A stretch of DNA of 64,000 nt from Pseudooceanicola endophyticus (GCF_018760365.1 NZ_JAHIAB010000012.1:62001-126000); one strand, 5' to 3'; positions 1 to 8,997 are shown, counted from the stretch's first letter. Notes: generated by a model not told the origin, from the sequence alone. Translations and numbers: made by a program.

Positions 1-1
1 C

Positions 2-265
2 TTCGAGGCCGGCGTCGACGTGCCCCCGGGCAGCGGCATGAGCGAATGGACCGACTGGTCGCCCTTCACCTACCCGTTCAACATGACCGAGCAGCCGGCG
101 ACCTCGGTCAACTGCGGCTTCTCTGCCGAGGGGATGCCGATCGGGCTGCAATTCGTCGGGCCGCGCTTCCGCGACGACATCGTGCTGCGCCTTTCGGCGG
201 CCTACCAGGCGGCCCATCCCGAAGCCATGCCCACAGCCCCCCTCGCAGCCCCCGGGCTGCGCTGA
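2..265 (+). CDS. Amidase signature family protein, C-terminal end only
   Basis: The reading frame is open from the left window edge and stops at 265, leaving 88 codons. The residues match the conserved C-terminus of amidase signature enzymes (AtzF/GatA-like hydrolases): a PFNMTEQPATSV segment, then GFSAEGMPIGLQFVGPRF and a closing helix. The catalytic Lys-Ser-Ser residues lie upstream, outside the window, so the substrate cannot be judged. An ABC peptide-type binding protein starts 86 bp downstream on the same strand. Such amidase/transporter neighbours often form one catabolic unit, but that is inference. Confidence 0.85.
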   Translation, partial: FEAGVDVPPGSGMSEWTDWSPFTYPFNMTEQPATSVNCGFSAEGMPIGLQFVGPRFRDDIVLRLSAAYQAAHPEAMPTAPLAAPGLR

Positions 266-351
266 ACCTGCCCCGCCCCCTGCCCCGGGGGGCGGCGCCC
301 ATAACCGGCGCCGGAGAACCGGCCCTTTCCCAACCAACAGGACCCCAGGAC

Positions 352-1911
352 ATGAAAACCCTTCTTTCGGCCCTCTGCCTGACGACCGCGCTGGCCCTTC
401 CGGCCCTCGCCCAGGAGACCCCCACCCCGGGCGGCACCCTTGATGTCATCGTCCAGCCCGAACCGCCCGGGCTGGTCATCGGCATTGTCGCCAACGGCCC
501 CGCCGGGCTGGTCGGCGGCTCGATCTACGAAAGCCTGCTGCGCTATGATGCCAACCTCGATCCCGAACCCTCGCTGGCGAAAAGCTGGGAGATTTCCGAG
601 GACGGCCTGACCTACACCTTCCACCTTCAGGACGGGGTGAAATGGCACGACGGCGAACCCTTCACCGCCGATGACGTGCTGTTCACGCTGCAGACCATGC
701 TGCCCAAGACCCTGGTCAAGGCCCGCATGACGATGGATCACGTCGAAAGCGTCACCGCCCCCGATCCGCTGACCGTGGTCTTCAAGCTGAAGGCGCCCTT
801 CGAACCCTTCATCCGAGCCTTCAACTACGGCAGCCTGCCGATGATGCCCAAGCATATCTACGAGGGCGTCGAGGATTACGCCCGCGCCCCCGCCAACGAC
901 ACGCCGATCGGCACCGGACCGTTCAAGTTCGTGGAATGGAAGAAGGGCAGCTACATCAAGCTGGAGAAGTTCCAGGACTACTACCTGAAGGGCAAGCCCT
1001 ACCTCGACGACGTGATCTACCACATCATCCCCGATGCCTCCTCGCGCTCCGTCGCCTTCGAGACCGGCGTGGTCGACGTGCTGCCCGGCGGCTCGGTCGA
1101 GAATTTCGACGTGCCGCGCCTGACCGGCCTCGACAACAGCTGCAACACCACCAAGGGCTGGGAATTCTACTCGCCGCTCAGCTGGCTCTGGGTGAACGAG
1201 GCGAACCCGATCCTGGCAAACGTCAAGATCCGCCAGGCGATGATGTACGCCATGGACCGCGACTTCATGGTCGATGTGCTCTGGAACGGCATGGGCAAAC
1301 CCGCCGACGGGCCGATCACCTCTACCACGCCATTCTACTCGGCCCCGGAAAAGCCCTTCTACCCGCATGACCCGAAGAAGGCGAAGGCGCTGCTGAAGGA
1401 GGCGGGCTATGACGGCACCCCGATCAAGCTGCTGCCCCTGCCCTATGGCGAAACCTGGCAACGCTGGGCCGAGGTGGTGCGCCAGAACCTCGAGGACGTG
1501 GGCTTCAAGGTCGAGATGCAGAGCACCGATGTCGCCGGCTGGAACCAGCGCCTGGCGCAGCGCGACTACGACATTGCCTTCACCTACCTCTACCAGAACG
1601 GCGATCCGGAACTGGGGGTGGCGCGCAACTACCTGTCCACCAACCGCGATGCCGGCAGCCCCTGGAACAACGTCGAAGGCTACGTGAACCCCGAGGTCGA
1701 CAAGCTGTTCAACGCCGCCGCCATCGCCTTCCCGGCGGAAAAGCGGCAGGAGCTTTACAGCCAGGTGCAGGGCATCCTGCGCGAGGATCTTCCGGTGCTC
1801 TGGCTGACCGAGATGAGCTTTCCGACGATCTACAACTGCCATGTGCAGAACCTGGTCAGCACCGCCAGCGGCGTGAACAACGGCCTGCGCGACGCCTGGA
1901 TCAAGCAGTAG
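352..1911 (+). CDS. ABC transporter substrate-binding protein, family 5 (peptide/opine/nickel type)
   Basis: This 519-residue protein has a clear Sec signal peptide (hydrophobic stretch ending ALPALAQ near residue 22). The mature part has family 5 features: YESLLRYDANLDPEPSLAKS, LTYTFHLQDGVKWHDGEPFTADDV and IRQAMMYAMDRD. It should bind a peptide-like or other small ligand in the periplasm for an ABC importer. The ATG at 352 is chosen because the signal peptide begins there; the frame is open further upstream but that part is not protein-like. No permease or ATPase follows, so partners may lie left of the window beyond the amidase. The ligand is unknown. Confidence 0.9.
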   Translation: MKTLLSALCLTTALALPALAQETPTPGGTLDVIVQPEPPGLVIGIVANGPAGLVGGSIYESLLRYDANLDPEPSLAKSWEISEDGLTYTFHLQDGVKWHDGEPFTADDVLFTLQTMLPKTLVKARMTMDHVESVTAPDPLTVVFKLKAPFEPFIRAFNYGSLPMMPKHIYEGVEDYARAPANDTPIGTGPFKFVEWKKGSYIKLEKFQDYYLKGKPYLDDVIYHIIPDASSRSVAFETGVVDVLPGGSVENFDVPRLTGLDNSCNTTKGWEFYSPLSWLWVNEANPILANVKIRQAMMYAMDRDFMVDVLWNGMGKPADGPITSTTPFYSAPEKPFYPHDPKKAKALLKEAGYDGTPIKLLPLPYGETWQRWAEVVRQNLEDVGFKVEMQSTDVAGWNQRLAQRDYDIAFTYLYQNGDPELGVARNYLSTNRDAGSPWNNVEGYVNPEVDKLFNAAAIAFPAEKRQELYSQVQGILREDLPVLWLTEMSFPTIYNCHVQNLVSTASGVNNGLRDAWIKQ

Positions 1912-1920
1912 AACCCGAAG

Positions 1921-1946
1921 CCGCGCCCCGGGATCCCGGGGCGCGG
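1921..1946 (+). terminator. Perfect 26-bp palindrome, probable terminator hairpin after the binding-protein gene
   Basis: Ten bases after the stop of the binding-protein gene comes a perfect inverted repeat, with 11-bp arms CCGCGCCCCGG and CCGGGGCGCGG around GATC. It would form a very stable hairpin. No U-run follows, so it is either a Rho-assisted end or an mRNA-stabilising stem. Confidence 0.6.
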
Positions 1947-1958
1947 CATCCAAGAGGG

Positions 1959-2067
1959 TATTGCATTGCCAGGTGCCCCGGAAAGAAACAGCGCTGCCTT
2001 TTCAGAGCAAAAGCAGGATAATACATTAAGTATTGCATTAATTTAAATACAATTAATTTATTGCATT
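1959..2067. repeat. Three direct copies of TATTGCATT in an AT-rich promoter region
   Basis: TATTGCATT occurs at 1959-1967, 2031-2039 and 2059-2067. The stretch 2010-2100 is very AT-rich compared with everything around it and contains TTAAT/ATTAA runs. It sits upstream of two unknown genes (2153 and 2497), whose first gene has a clear Shine-Dalgarno (GGAGG). The repeats could be regulator sites and the AT-rich block a promoter, or a mark of horizontal transfer. Function is inferred only from position. Confidence 0.5.
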
Positions 2068-2152
2068 GGATATTCCAGCATACACCATAAAGAATCGACA
2101 TTGAAAAGCCGACAGCCGGCGATCATCGCATGATCATCCGCAGGAGGTCCCA

Positions 2153-2500
2153 ATGGCGAATTTCCCTCAATCCGACAAATGGACACTTGAACTGGAATTG
2201 ACGGAGAAAGACCTCCTGACAGTCCTGATCGTCGAAATCACGCTGCCCGGATCGACCGGGATGGAAGTCCGCGTGGGGCACGCGGCAGGCAAGATCCTGG
2301 CTTCGGCGGACGCCACTTCGCTGGTCCAGAAGGCGCTGGCCGCCCTTCCCAACCCCCAGGTTCACGTGGAATCCGGCGCCGCCCTGACCGGTGCCCTGAC
2401 CCTGGTTTTCACCAATGAGACAGGCGTTACGGTCAGGGTGCCGATTACGCCCGTCCCTGCCGACAGCAGCCAATTTAATTTTCCGGTGGACCCGGCATGA
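2153..2500 (+). CDS. Unknown 115-residue beta-rich protein
   Basis: I do not recognise this protein. It starts at ATG 2153 behind a strong Shine-Dalgarno (CAGGAGGTCCCA). It has no signal peptide or membrane segment. The sequence alternates short hydrophobic strands (TLELELTEKDLLTVLIVEITL, VTVRVPITPV) with an Ala-rich helix, which suggests a small soluble beta-sandwich or mixed alpha/beta fold. Its end overlaps the next gene by ATGA, so the two are almost certainly translated together. It is preceded by an AT-rich, repeat-bearing control region. It may be a partner or cargo of the exported protein encoded next, but no function is claimed. Confidence 0.7.
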   Translation: MANFPQSDKWTLELELTEKDLLTVLIVEITLPGSTGMEVRVGHAAGKILASADATSLVQKALAALPNPQVHVESGAALTGALTLVFTNETGVTVRVPITPVPADSSQFNFPVDPA

Positions 2501-3870
2501 CCCGGAACCGGACCCGCGCGCTGCACGCCGCCCTGCCGATCTGCCTGCTGATGCCGCAGCTGACCCTGGCCGAGGACAGCCAGGACGAAGCCACCTGCTA
2601 CAGCGTCGTAGGCGATACGTGCCTGACCGCCGATCAGCTGTCTTCCGCGCTCGATTACGGGGCGCCGACCTCTCCGCTGTTCACGCTGATGAATACCACC
2701 CCCGAAAGCGTCGTCGATCCCCGCGCCAGCGAGAAATGGTCGGTCGTTCTGCCCGCCGCCTCGGCGCTGGCCCGGGACGAGGCCGTCTCCCTCGGGGTTT
2801 CGGTCAACCCCGGCCTGCTGCTGCTGGGCGATGGGATCAGCCGGCGCGAAATCCTGGATGGGCAGGACCGGCCCACGACCGCCGCCTGGCTCAGCAACCT
2901 GTCGCTGCAGGCCGCCTATATCCGGGGCGATGCCGATCCCGTCGAACGCCAGTTCGGGCTGGGACTGTCCTGGACCTACGATGCGAACGCCCCGATCAAC
3001 GCCTACAGGCGCTTCGAGGACTGCATCCGCGACGCCGGGGTTCCGCAGGCTGCGCAGACCAGCTCCTCATGGATCCCCGAGGCGGAAGGCATCCTGTTCA
3101 CGCTTCTTCCGGCAGAGGGGTGGGACGGGGACGGACCCAACAACGACCGCCTGAGCAAGATGTCAGGTGTCGTCAAGAACCAGATCGCCGGCAAGAAGGT
3201 CACCAATCCGGGCGCCGTCGCCAAGGCGCTGATCGAGGCGGCAGGTGGCGAACAGATTGTCAGCCAGTCCGATGCGCTGGCGGGTGTCGCCAAGCTGGTT
3301 CAGATCCCCGGGATCCTGGACGAGTCCTTCGACATCGTGTCGGTGCAGAACACCTGCCTCGACAAGGTGCTGCGCTGGAACCGGAAGATCTTTTCCCTCG
3401 GGCTGGCGCAGTACTGGAGCACGCTGGACGGCGCCCCCGACCGGCAGGGCAGCGGCGCCTGGATCTCTTACGCCTTCCCGCTGGGAGAAGAGGCGCAGGG
3501 CACCGTCTCGGGGTTCTGGACCGATGGGCTGGTGCGCGACAGCCTGCTGCCCGATGCCGCGGACGGAACCATCGACATCGTCGACAGCTGGGGGATCTCG
3601 GGGCGCTACACTCACCGGATCGGCAAGAGTGGTGGCGCCAAGATCACCCGGGGCTATCTGGAGGCTGCCTATGTCTCGGAAAGCTTCGGCACGACCGAGG
3701 ACGATTTCTACCAGCTGGGCCTGGGCGCCGAACTGGCCGTGCAGGAGAATGTCTATATGCAGATCGGCTACGTGGACACCCTTGGCAGCAGCCTGAAGGA
3801 CCGTGGCGCCGAGGTGAACCTTGGCCTGAACATCGCCTTCTCCTCGGCCTCCCTGTTCAAGGGGAACTGA
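2497..3870 (+). CDS. Unknown exported protein with barrel-like C-terminal region
   Basis: This 457-residue protein begins with basic residues and a hydrophobic segment ending LTLAED, a probable signal peptide. The first third is polar with a few cysteines (CYSVVGDTC, CIRDAG). From about residue 290 the chain shows amphipathic strands alternating with polar turns (GAWISYAFPLGEEAQGTVSG, RGYLEAAYVSES, YQLGLGAELAV, MQIGYVDTL, GAEVNLGLNIAF), typical of an outer-membrane beta-barrel. It lacks the usual terminal aromatic residue. It overlaps the upstream small gene by 4 bp. I know no family for it; outer-membrane localisation is inference. Confidence 0.7.
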   Translation: MTRNRTRALHAALPICLLMPQLTLAEDSQDEATCYSVVGDTCLTADQLSSALDYGAPTSPLFTLMNTTPESVVDPRASEKWSVVLPAASALARDEAVSLGVSVNPGLLLLGDGISRREILDGQDRPTTAAWLSNLSLQAAYIRGDADPVERQFGLGLSWTYDANAPINAYRRFEDCIRDAGVPQAAQTSSSWIPEAEGILFTLLPAEGWDGDGPNNDRLSKMSGVVKNQIAGKKVTNPGAVAKALIEAAGGEQIVSQSDALAGVAKLVQIPGILDESFDIVSVQNTCLDKVLRWNRKIFSLGLAQYWSTLDGAPDRQGSGAWISYAFPLGEEAQGTVSGFWTDGLVRDSLLPDAADGTIDIVDSWGISGRYTHRIGKSGGAKITRGYLEAAYVSESFGTTEDDFYQLGLGAELAVQENVYMQIGYVDTLGSSLKDRGAEVNLGLNIAFSSASLFKGN

Positions 3871-4121
3871 GCAGGGGCCCCGGCTTCCGTCGCGGGATCG
3901 AACAGGCACTCTCTCCGTTCCGGAAAGAATGGCCGCACGGAGCCCGGAAAAACAGGGGCCCGCGCCGCCCCCCCCGATGGCCGTGCCGCGCCGCGCGTCC
4001 GGCAGGCCTTGCCATTTCCGCCGCCGCCCTCGCATAGCTCGGGCGCACGTGCCGGTCTCGACACCCGCCCGCGTGTAGCCGGCTCCGATCGCGGGGGAGG
4101 AATCCCGCCGGAGCCGGCCCT

Positions 4122-4748
4122 TCAGGGCCGCGACAGCAGCAGGCGCAACCCGGCATAGCCGAAGACCAGCGCCAGCGTGCCCTCGATCCAGCGGCGCAGC
4201 CGCAGGTAGCCGTGCCCGAGGGCGGGCGCCGAGAAGACCAGCGCATAGCCCAGGTTGACCGCCGCCGACAGGACCGCGCAGCCCGCCAGGATCGCCGCCA
4301 GGGTCATCGGCGGCGCCCCCGGGGTCAGGCCCAGCGTCATGATCGCCATCCAGCCCAGGATCGCCTTGGGATTGGTCAGGTGCATCAGCACGCCGCGCCG
4401 GTACAGCACCGCCCGGGGCAGCGCCGCCTGCCCCCGGGCCGCCGGCCCCGGCCCCAGGGCCGCACGGGCCGACTTCCAGGCCAGGAACAGCAGGTAGAGG
4501 CCGCCGGCGATCTTCAGCACCACGATCACCTGCGCATAGGCGACCAGCACCGCCGACAGGCCGGTCGCCGCCAGCAGGCCCCAGATCACGCTGCCGCTCA
4601 CCACGCCGCAGGCCAGCGCCACCGCCCGCGCCCGCCCCTGACCAAGCGCGACGCCCATGATGGCCAGGGTGCTGGGACCGGGGCTGGCAATCAGCACCAG
4701 GTAGGCGGAATAGACAAACAGCAGGTGGTGCAGGGGATCGCTGGGCAC
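4122..4748 (-). CDS. LysE/RhtB family amino-acid exporter
   Basis: This 208-residue membrane protein has about six hydrophobic segments and the family N-terminus (a long helix then ASPGPSTLAIMG, matching the SPGP motif of LysE/RhtB exporters). Such proteins export amino acids such as lysine, threonine, homoserine lactone or leucine across the inner membrane. The start is GTG at 4748, supported by an excellent AAGGAGG seven bases upstream. It is divergent from the LysR gene at 4966, a common regulator/exporter arrangement, so LysR control is plausible. The 250 bp on its 3' side (3871-4121) shows no gene. Confidence 0.85.
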   Translation of the reverse strand: MPSDPLHHLLFVYSAYLVLIASPGPSTLAIMGVALGQGRARAVALACGVVSGSVIWGLLAATGLSAVLVAYAQVIVVLKIAGGLYLLFLAWKSARAALGPGPAARGQAALPRAVLYRRGVLMHLTNPKAILGWMAIMTLGLTPGAPPMTLAAILAGCAVLSAAVNLGYALVFSAPALGHGYLRLRRWIEGTLALVFGYAGLRLLLSRP

Positions 4749-4965
4749 GGGAGCCTCCTTGGGACAGGCCCCCGATGCTAGCGCATCGCCGCGGCGGCGT
4801 CCCGGGGATCCGGGCCCGGTCGCGCCGCAGGGGCAGGCGCTGCCGGAACAACAGGCAAAAGGGTCGCGGCCCCCGCCAAAACCCGGACCCGGGCGGCGCG
4901 CCGATGGCGGTCCGGTCCCGATCTGCTAGCCTGCGCCCAGCGTCTTCCAGCCGTCCGGAGGTCAG

Positions 4966-5982
4966 ATGAGGGATTTCAGATCCGCCGCCACCCAGCCCAG
5001 CCCCACCGGCAGCGCCTCGCGGATGGCGCCCGCCCATGTCGCCGATACCCCCGCCGAAAGGCTGGCGCGCGATCTGGACTGGAACCTGCTGCGCACCTTC
5101 GTCGTGCTTGCCCAGAGCAGCTCTGTCTCCGATGCGGCGCAGCGGCTGCGGCTCAGTCAGCCAACGGTCTCGATGGCGCTGAAGCGGCTGGAGGACCGGC
5201 TGGGACGGCAACTTATCGACCGCCGCCCGGGCCATTTCGCGCTGACCGATGCCGGGCGCCTGCTGCGCGAGGAAGCGGTTGAGATCGAGGGCGCCGTGCG
5301 CCGGCTGGGCGTGCTGCTGCGCGAAACCCGCGAAGAGGTCCAGGGCCATGTGACCCTGATGCTGGCCAGCCATGTGGTGACGCCGATCCTCGACCAGGCG
5401 CTCAGCCGCTTTCACCGCCAGCACCCCCGCGCCACCCTCTCGCTTGAGGTCGTGCCCTCGCGCGATGCGGTGGCGCTGGTCTCGGCCCGGCGGGCCACGG
5501 CGGCGATCTGCCTGCTGCGCGAACCGGCCCCGAAACTGGTTTGCGAAACCGTCTACCGGGAACATTTCGGCCTGTTCTGCGGCCCGCCGCACCCGCTGTT
5601 CCGCCGCCCCGAGGTCAGCGAGGCCGACCTGGCCGGGCAGCGCCATGTCTCTCACATGACCGACACCCACGCGGTGGAGCTGATGCTGATGGCGATGAAG
5701 CTGGACCCCAACGTGGTTGCCCGTTCTTCCAACACCGAAGAGCTGCGGCGGATGATCATGGCCGGGATCGGCATCGGCCCGCTGCCGGTCCATGTCGCCG
5801 CCGAGGATGTCGCGCGGGGCCGGCTGCGGCGCCTGCCGCCGCTCGATCAGGCCGCACCTGCCGTCGACGTTCAGCTGATCTGGCATCCCCAGGCCCGCCT
5901 CAACCGGGCCGAGGTGGCCTTCCTTGAGATCCTGCGCACCGAGATCGAGGTGCGCCCCTTCGAAGAGCGGATCTACGGCTGA
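4966..5982 (+). CDS. LysR-family transcriptional regulator
   Basis: This 338-residue protein has the winged-helix DNA-binding domain near residues 38-95 (DLDWNLLRTFVVLAQSSS, AAQRLRLSQPTVSMALKRLE) and a LysR co-inducer domain after it. The N-terminus is about 35 residues longer than usual. Shine-Dalgarno GGAGG seven bases before ATG 4966 favours the long form, though an internal Met at codon 20 (position 5023) could also serve. It is divergent from the LysE exporter and its 3' end overlaps the convergent kinase gene by 10 bp. Its effector is unknown; control of the exporter is the simplest inference. Confidence 0.88.
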   Translation: MRDFRSAATQPSPTGSASRMAPAHVADTPAERLARDLDWNLLRTFVVLAQSSSVSDAAQRLRLSQPTVSMALKRLEDRLGRQLIDRRPGHFALTDAGRLLREEAVEIEGAVRRLGVLLRETREEVQGHVTLMLASHVVTPILDQALSRFHRQHPRATLSLEVVPSRDAVALVSARRATAAICLLREPAPKLVCETVYREHFGLFCGPPHPLFRRPEVSEADLAGQRHVSHMTDTHAVELMLMAMKLDPNVVARSSNTEELRRMIMAGIGIGPLPVHVAAEDVARGRLRRLPPLDQAAPAVDVQLIWHPQARLNRAEVAFLEILRTEIEVRPFEERIYG

Positions 5983-7019
5983 AGCGCAGCGGTGAAGCGC
6001 GCCGTGGCCTCGGCCTCGCTCACCCGGTCCAGCCAGGACAGCTCCTGCCAAACCGAGGCGGAGTTGCGGGTCAGACGGGCGCGCTCTTCGGGGAAGAGAT
6101 CCGCGCGCCATTCCGGCAGCAGGATGCGCATGGCCATCCGGGTGCGCATCGCGGTCCACAGCAGCGCGACCTCGGCCTGCTGCGGGCAGAGGTGCCGGCG
6201 ATAGCCTTCCAGCAGGTCGCAGACCGCCCCCAGCGGATCGGCGGGATCGGTCCCCAGCTGGTAGGCCGCCGCAACCGCCAGGTCGAAAAGACGCGGCGCA
6301 TGGACCATGTCGCCAAAGTCGATGATGCCGCTGACCCGCGCGGGCGCCTGCGGATCGACCAGGATGTTCTCGAGGTTGAAATCGTTGTGGATGACCTGGG
6401 CAGGCAGGCTTCCCAGCACCGGCAGGATGCGGGTTCGGAAGGCCGCCAGCAGCGCCGCCAGGCGGGCGCGCCGCCCCGGATCGGCGATCACCGGCAGCAG
6501 GTCCTCCAGGTCGGCGGCATGGCTCATGTCCCAGGTGATGCGATTGCGCGCCGCCGGGTGATCGAAGCCCGCCAGCGCGCTTTGCAGCGCCGCCAGCGTC
6601 TCTCCGACCGCGCGCCTCTGGGCGGCGGAATGCGGCGCCGCCTTCTGCGCCATGCCGGGCAGGAAGCTGACCAGCCGCACCGCGCGCACGCCGCCCTCTT
6701 CGGCGGTCAGCCGCAGATCGGGCGCGCCGTCGCGGGTCGGGTGCAGGCGTTGCACCGGCACGGCGGGATCGGCCTGTGCCACATGCAGCAGGGCCGCGCT
6801 GTGCATCCGCGTGGTGGCCGGGTCCTCTCCGGGATTGAGCACCTTCAGCAGGTAGGCACGCCCGTCGGCCAGGCTCAGGCGGTAATTCGAATCCTTCTCG
6901 CCCCAAAGGAATTCCGCCGTCCCTTCAAGCCCGTAGTGGCGCTGCGCGATGGCCGCACAGGCCGCGGGCGTCAGGCGGGTCGCACGGGTCGCCAGTTCGG
7001 CGCCGACGGCGGCGCTCAT
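5973..7019 (-). CDS. Phosphotransferase, APH/homoserine kinase II/hydroxylysine kinase-like
   Basis: This 348-residue soluble kinase has the APH fold: an N-lobe with YLLKVLN, the catalytic loop HNDFNLENILVD (catalytic Asp and following Asn) and the metal-binding IIDFGDM. These features are shared by aminoglycoside kinases, homoserine kinase ThrB type II and 5-hydroxylysine kinase. The linker TWDMSHAADLEDLLP resembles hydroxylysine-kinase-like proteins of amino-acid catabolism, so a small hydroxylated amine or amino acid is a more likely substrate than an antibiotic. It overlaps the LysR gene tail to tail. No aminotransferase partner lies next to it. Confidence 0.8.
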   Translation of the reverse strand: MSAAVGAELATRATRLTPAACAAIAQRHYGLEGTAEFLWGEKDSNYRLSLADGRAYLLKVLNPGEDPATTRMHSAALLHVAQADPAVPVQRLHPTRDGAPDLRLTAEEGGVRAVRLVSFLPGMAQKAAPHSAAQRRAVGETLAALQSALAGFDHPAARNRITWDMSHAADLEDLLPVIADPGRRARLAALLAAFRTRILPVLGSLPAQVIHNDFNLENILVDPQAPARVSGIIDFGDMVHAPRLFDLAVAAAYQLGTDPADPLGAVCDLLEGYRRHLCPQQAEVALLWTAMRTRMAMRILLPEWRADLFPEERARLTRNSASVWQELSWLDRVSEAEATARFTAALQP

Positions 7020-7205
7020 GCGCGGGGGTCCAGAGGGCGGGGGGCGCGGATCGGGGGCATGGCGGCAGGTCCTGTGTCTTGACGTGCCGCCACGCTCGGC
7101 AGGGTGCGGGGCGAATGCAAGGCCCTGCCCCGGCCAGAGGGCGCTTTTCGCCCGCCCCCCCGGACGGGTTGCGCAACAGACGGGCGGGTCGCACTCAGCC
7201 GCCGA

Positions 7206-7718
7206 TCAGCCCGGCGCGCCCGGCAATGGCCACCGAATGGCCACCGCCTCCGAGGTAGTGCGCGCGTGCAGCTTGCGGCGCAGGTTGCGGCAATGCATGT
7301 CCACCGTCGGCACCGAGATGTTCAGCGCATGGGCGATCCGGTCACGCCGCAGCCCGCGTGCCGCATGGCGCAGCACCTCGCATTCCCGGGGGCTGAGCGC
7401 GGCCCCCGGCGGCGGCTCTTCCAGGAACAGCACCCCCCGCACCCGCCCCGGGCGCAGCGGCAGAAGGTTGACCTGCATCACCGGCGCCGCCGCCGATCCC
7501 AGCATCCCGGGCCGCAGTTCGGGGGCGGCAGCGGCGCGCAGCAGCGCCGCCAGGCGCACCGGATCGCCCAGCCCCGCCCGGGTCAGCCGCGCGCCCGGCC
7601 CCAGCCCCGGCAGGCCCCCCGCGGCCGCGTCGCAGCCCAGGATCCGCCCCTGGCGGTCGCAATCCAGGCAGGCCAGTGTCAGGGTGGGACCGGTATCGGA
7701 CCCCGTGCCGTCGCGCAT
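7206..7718 (-). CDS. Short LuxR-type DNA-binding protein
   Basis: This 170-residue protein has a C-terminal LuxR/GerE helix-turn-helix: LSPRECEVLRHAARGLRRDRIAHALNISVPTVDMHCRNLRRKL. The first ~95 residues resemble a degenerate PAS-like sensory part (CLDCDRQGRILGCDAAAGG) rather than a response-regulator receiver; there is no phosphoacceptor pattern. The start at 7718 is set by GGAGG nine bases upstream, although the frame stays open far beyond it. The gene is divergent from the unknown ORF at 7889 and the YoaK gene and may regulate them. The target is unknown. Confidence 0.8.
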   Translation of the reverse strand: MRDGTGSDTGPTLTLACLDCDRQGRILGCDAAAGGLPGLGPGARLTRAGLGDPVRLAALLRAAAAPELRPGMLGSAAAPVMQVNLLPLRPGRVRGVLFLEEPPPGAALSPRECEVLRHAARGLRRDRIAHALNISVPTVDMHCRNLRRKLHARTTSEAVAIRWPLPGAPG

Positions 7719-7888
7719 CCTTGCATCCTCCGTTTGGGTGTCGCGCCAGCCTAGGCGGCGCCATGCCCCCGATCCGCGCCCCCCGAAAGAGGGGCAGCGC
7801 CGCCATGGTTCCGGGAAATCCCGCTGGCCCCCTTGCCTGCCCGCCGTCGCCGCCCGACACTGGCGCCATCGGGACGAAAGGCAGGACC

Positions 7889-8287
7889 ATGGCGAAACCG
7901 ACATCCCCGTCGCAGCTGATCGAGACGCTGACCTCGGCGCTGCCGCCCGAACAGTCGCGCCCCCTTCCCCCCGAGGCGCAGCTGCTGCGCCCCCCCGAGG
8001 ACGAGACCGCCGCCGATCGCTTCTTTCACCGCAGCCTTTCCGGCTGCCCGTTCCCGACCAATCTCTATGACCGCAGCGGCGCCCCGCAGGTCCGCCCGCT
8101 GGTGCCCGGCGCCGCCCCCGACTTTCCCGACCCGCTGAGGATGCCGGCGCAGTCCCACGCCGGCGTCGCCTTCGTGGTGGCCGGGGAGGCGCTGTTCCTG
8201 CTCTATGACCGGATCGACCGCTGGGAGGATGCCCCCGCCATCCTGTCACGTCTCGCGGTGCTGCCGGCGGAGGGCGCGCCATGCTGA
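7889..8287 (+). CDS. Unknown 132-residue protein coupled to a YoaK-family gene
   Basis: I do not recognise this protein. It begins at ATG 7889 (upstream AAGGCAGG). It is Pro-rich in the first 40 residues, has no signal peptide, and has a hydrophobic strand near the C-terminus (HAGVAFVVAGEALFLLYDRIDRW). Its last 7 bases overlap the start of the YoaK-family gene, so they are likely translated together. It is divergent from the short LuxR regulator. GC-rich frames open on both strands here, so some caution is due, but spacing and overlap support a real gene. Confidence 0.55.
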   Translation: MAKPTSPSQLIETLTSALPPEQSRPLPPEAQLLRPPEDETAADRFFHRSLSGCPFPTNLYDRSGAPQVRPLVPGAAPDFPDPLRMPAQSHAGVAFVVAGEALFLLYDRIDRWEDAPAILSRLAVLPAEGAPC

Positions 8288-8997
8288 TCCATTCCGGCGC
8301 CAGCCGCAGCACCGCCGTCGATCTGCGCCTCGCCGTGCTGCTGGCCTCGGTCGCGGGGGCGGTGAACGCCGCCGGTTTCCGCGCGCTCGGCTTCTTTTCC
8401 GCCAACATGACGGGCAATGTCTCGGCGCTGGCCGACCATCTGGCGCAGGGGCTCTGGGGGCCGGTGGCGCTGGCCGCCGGGCTGGTCGCCGCCTTCATCG
8501 CCGGGGCCTTCGTCTCGGCCCTGCTGATCGAGCGCGGGCGCGCCGCGCGCATCCGGGGCATCTATGCCTATTCCATCGTGCTGGAGGCGCTGATCATCGC
8601 CGCCTTCGCCCTGGCCGACCTGCTCTGGCAAGGCCCCCTGCGCGGAGAGATGATCCTGCTGGGGCTGAGCCTGGCCATGGGGTTGCAGAACGCCGCCAGC
8701 ACGCGGATCTCGGACGGGCGGGTGCGCACGACGCATCTCTCGGGGATCTCGACCGACCTCGGGATCGAGCTGGCGGTGCTGCTGGGGGGGGCCCGCGATC
8801 CCGACACCCGCGCCGTGGTGGCCGCGCGCTTCCGGCTGCATGTGGCGACGCTGCTGGCCTTTGCGGGCGGCGGCGTGCTGGGGGCGCTGCTTTATGGCGG
8901 GATCGGCGCGCTGGTCTACCTGCTGGCCGCCGCCGCCCTGCTTGCCATCGCCCTGCCCGAGCTTGGCCGCAGCCGCACCGCCGATCTGCCCTCCTGA
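8281..8997 (+). CDS. YoaK/DUF1275 family membrane protein
   Basis: This 238-residue protein has six or so membrane segments and family hallmarks: LASVAGAVNAAGFRALGFFSANMTGNVS in the first helices and GLQNAASTRISDGRVRTTHLSG in the middle, matching the MTGN and QN..R motifs of DUF1275 proteins. The biochemical role of this family is not established. The start is ATG 8281 with GGAGGG upstream inside the preceding gene. It is the second gene of a two-gene unit. Confidence 0.85.
   Translation: MLIHSGASRSTAVDLRLAVLLASVAGAVNAAGFRALGFFSANMTGNVSALADHLAQGLWGPVALAAGLVAAFIAGAFVSALLIERGRAARIRGIYAYSIVLEALIIAAFALADLLWQGPLRGEMILLGLSLAMGLQNAASTRISDGRVRTTHLSGISTDLGIELAVLLGGARDPDTRAVVAARFRLHVATLLAFAGGGVLGALLYGGIGALVYLLAAAALLAIALPELGRSRTADLPS

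Noticed and set aside
3163-6906. A 1,247-codon open frame on the minus strand
   Set aside because: It crosses several real genes in the wrong frame and has no recognisable domain; the LysE, LysR and kinase genes explain the region.
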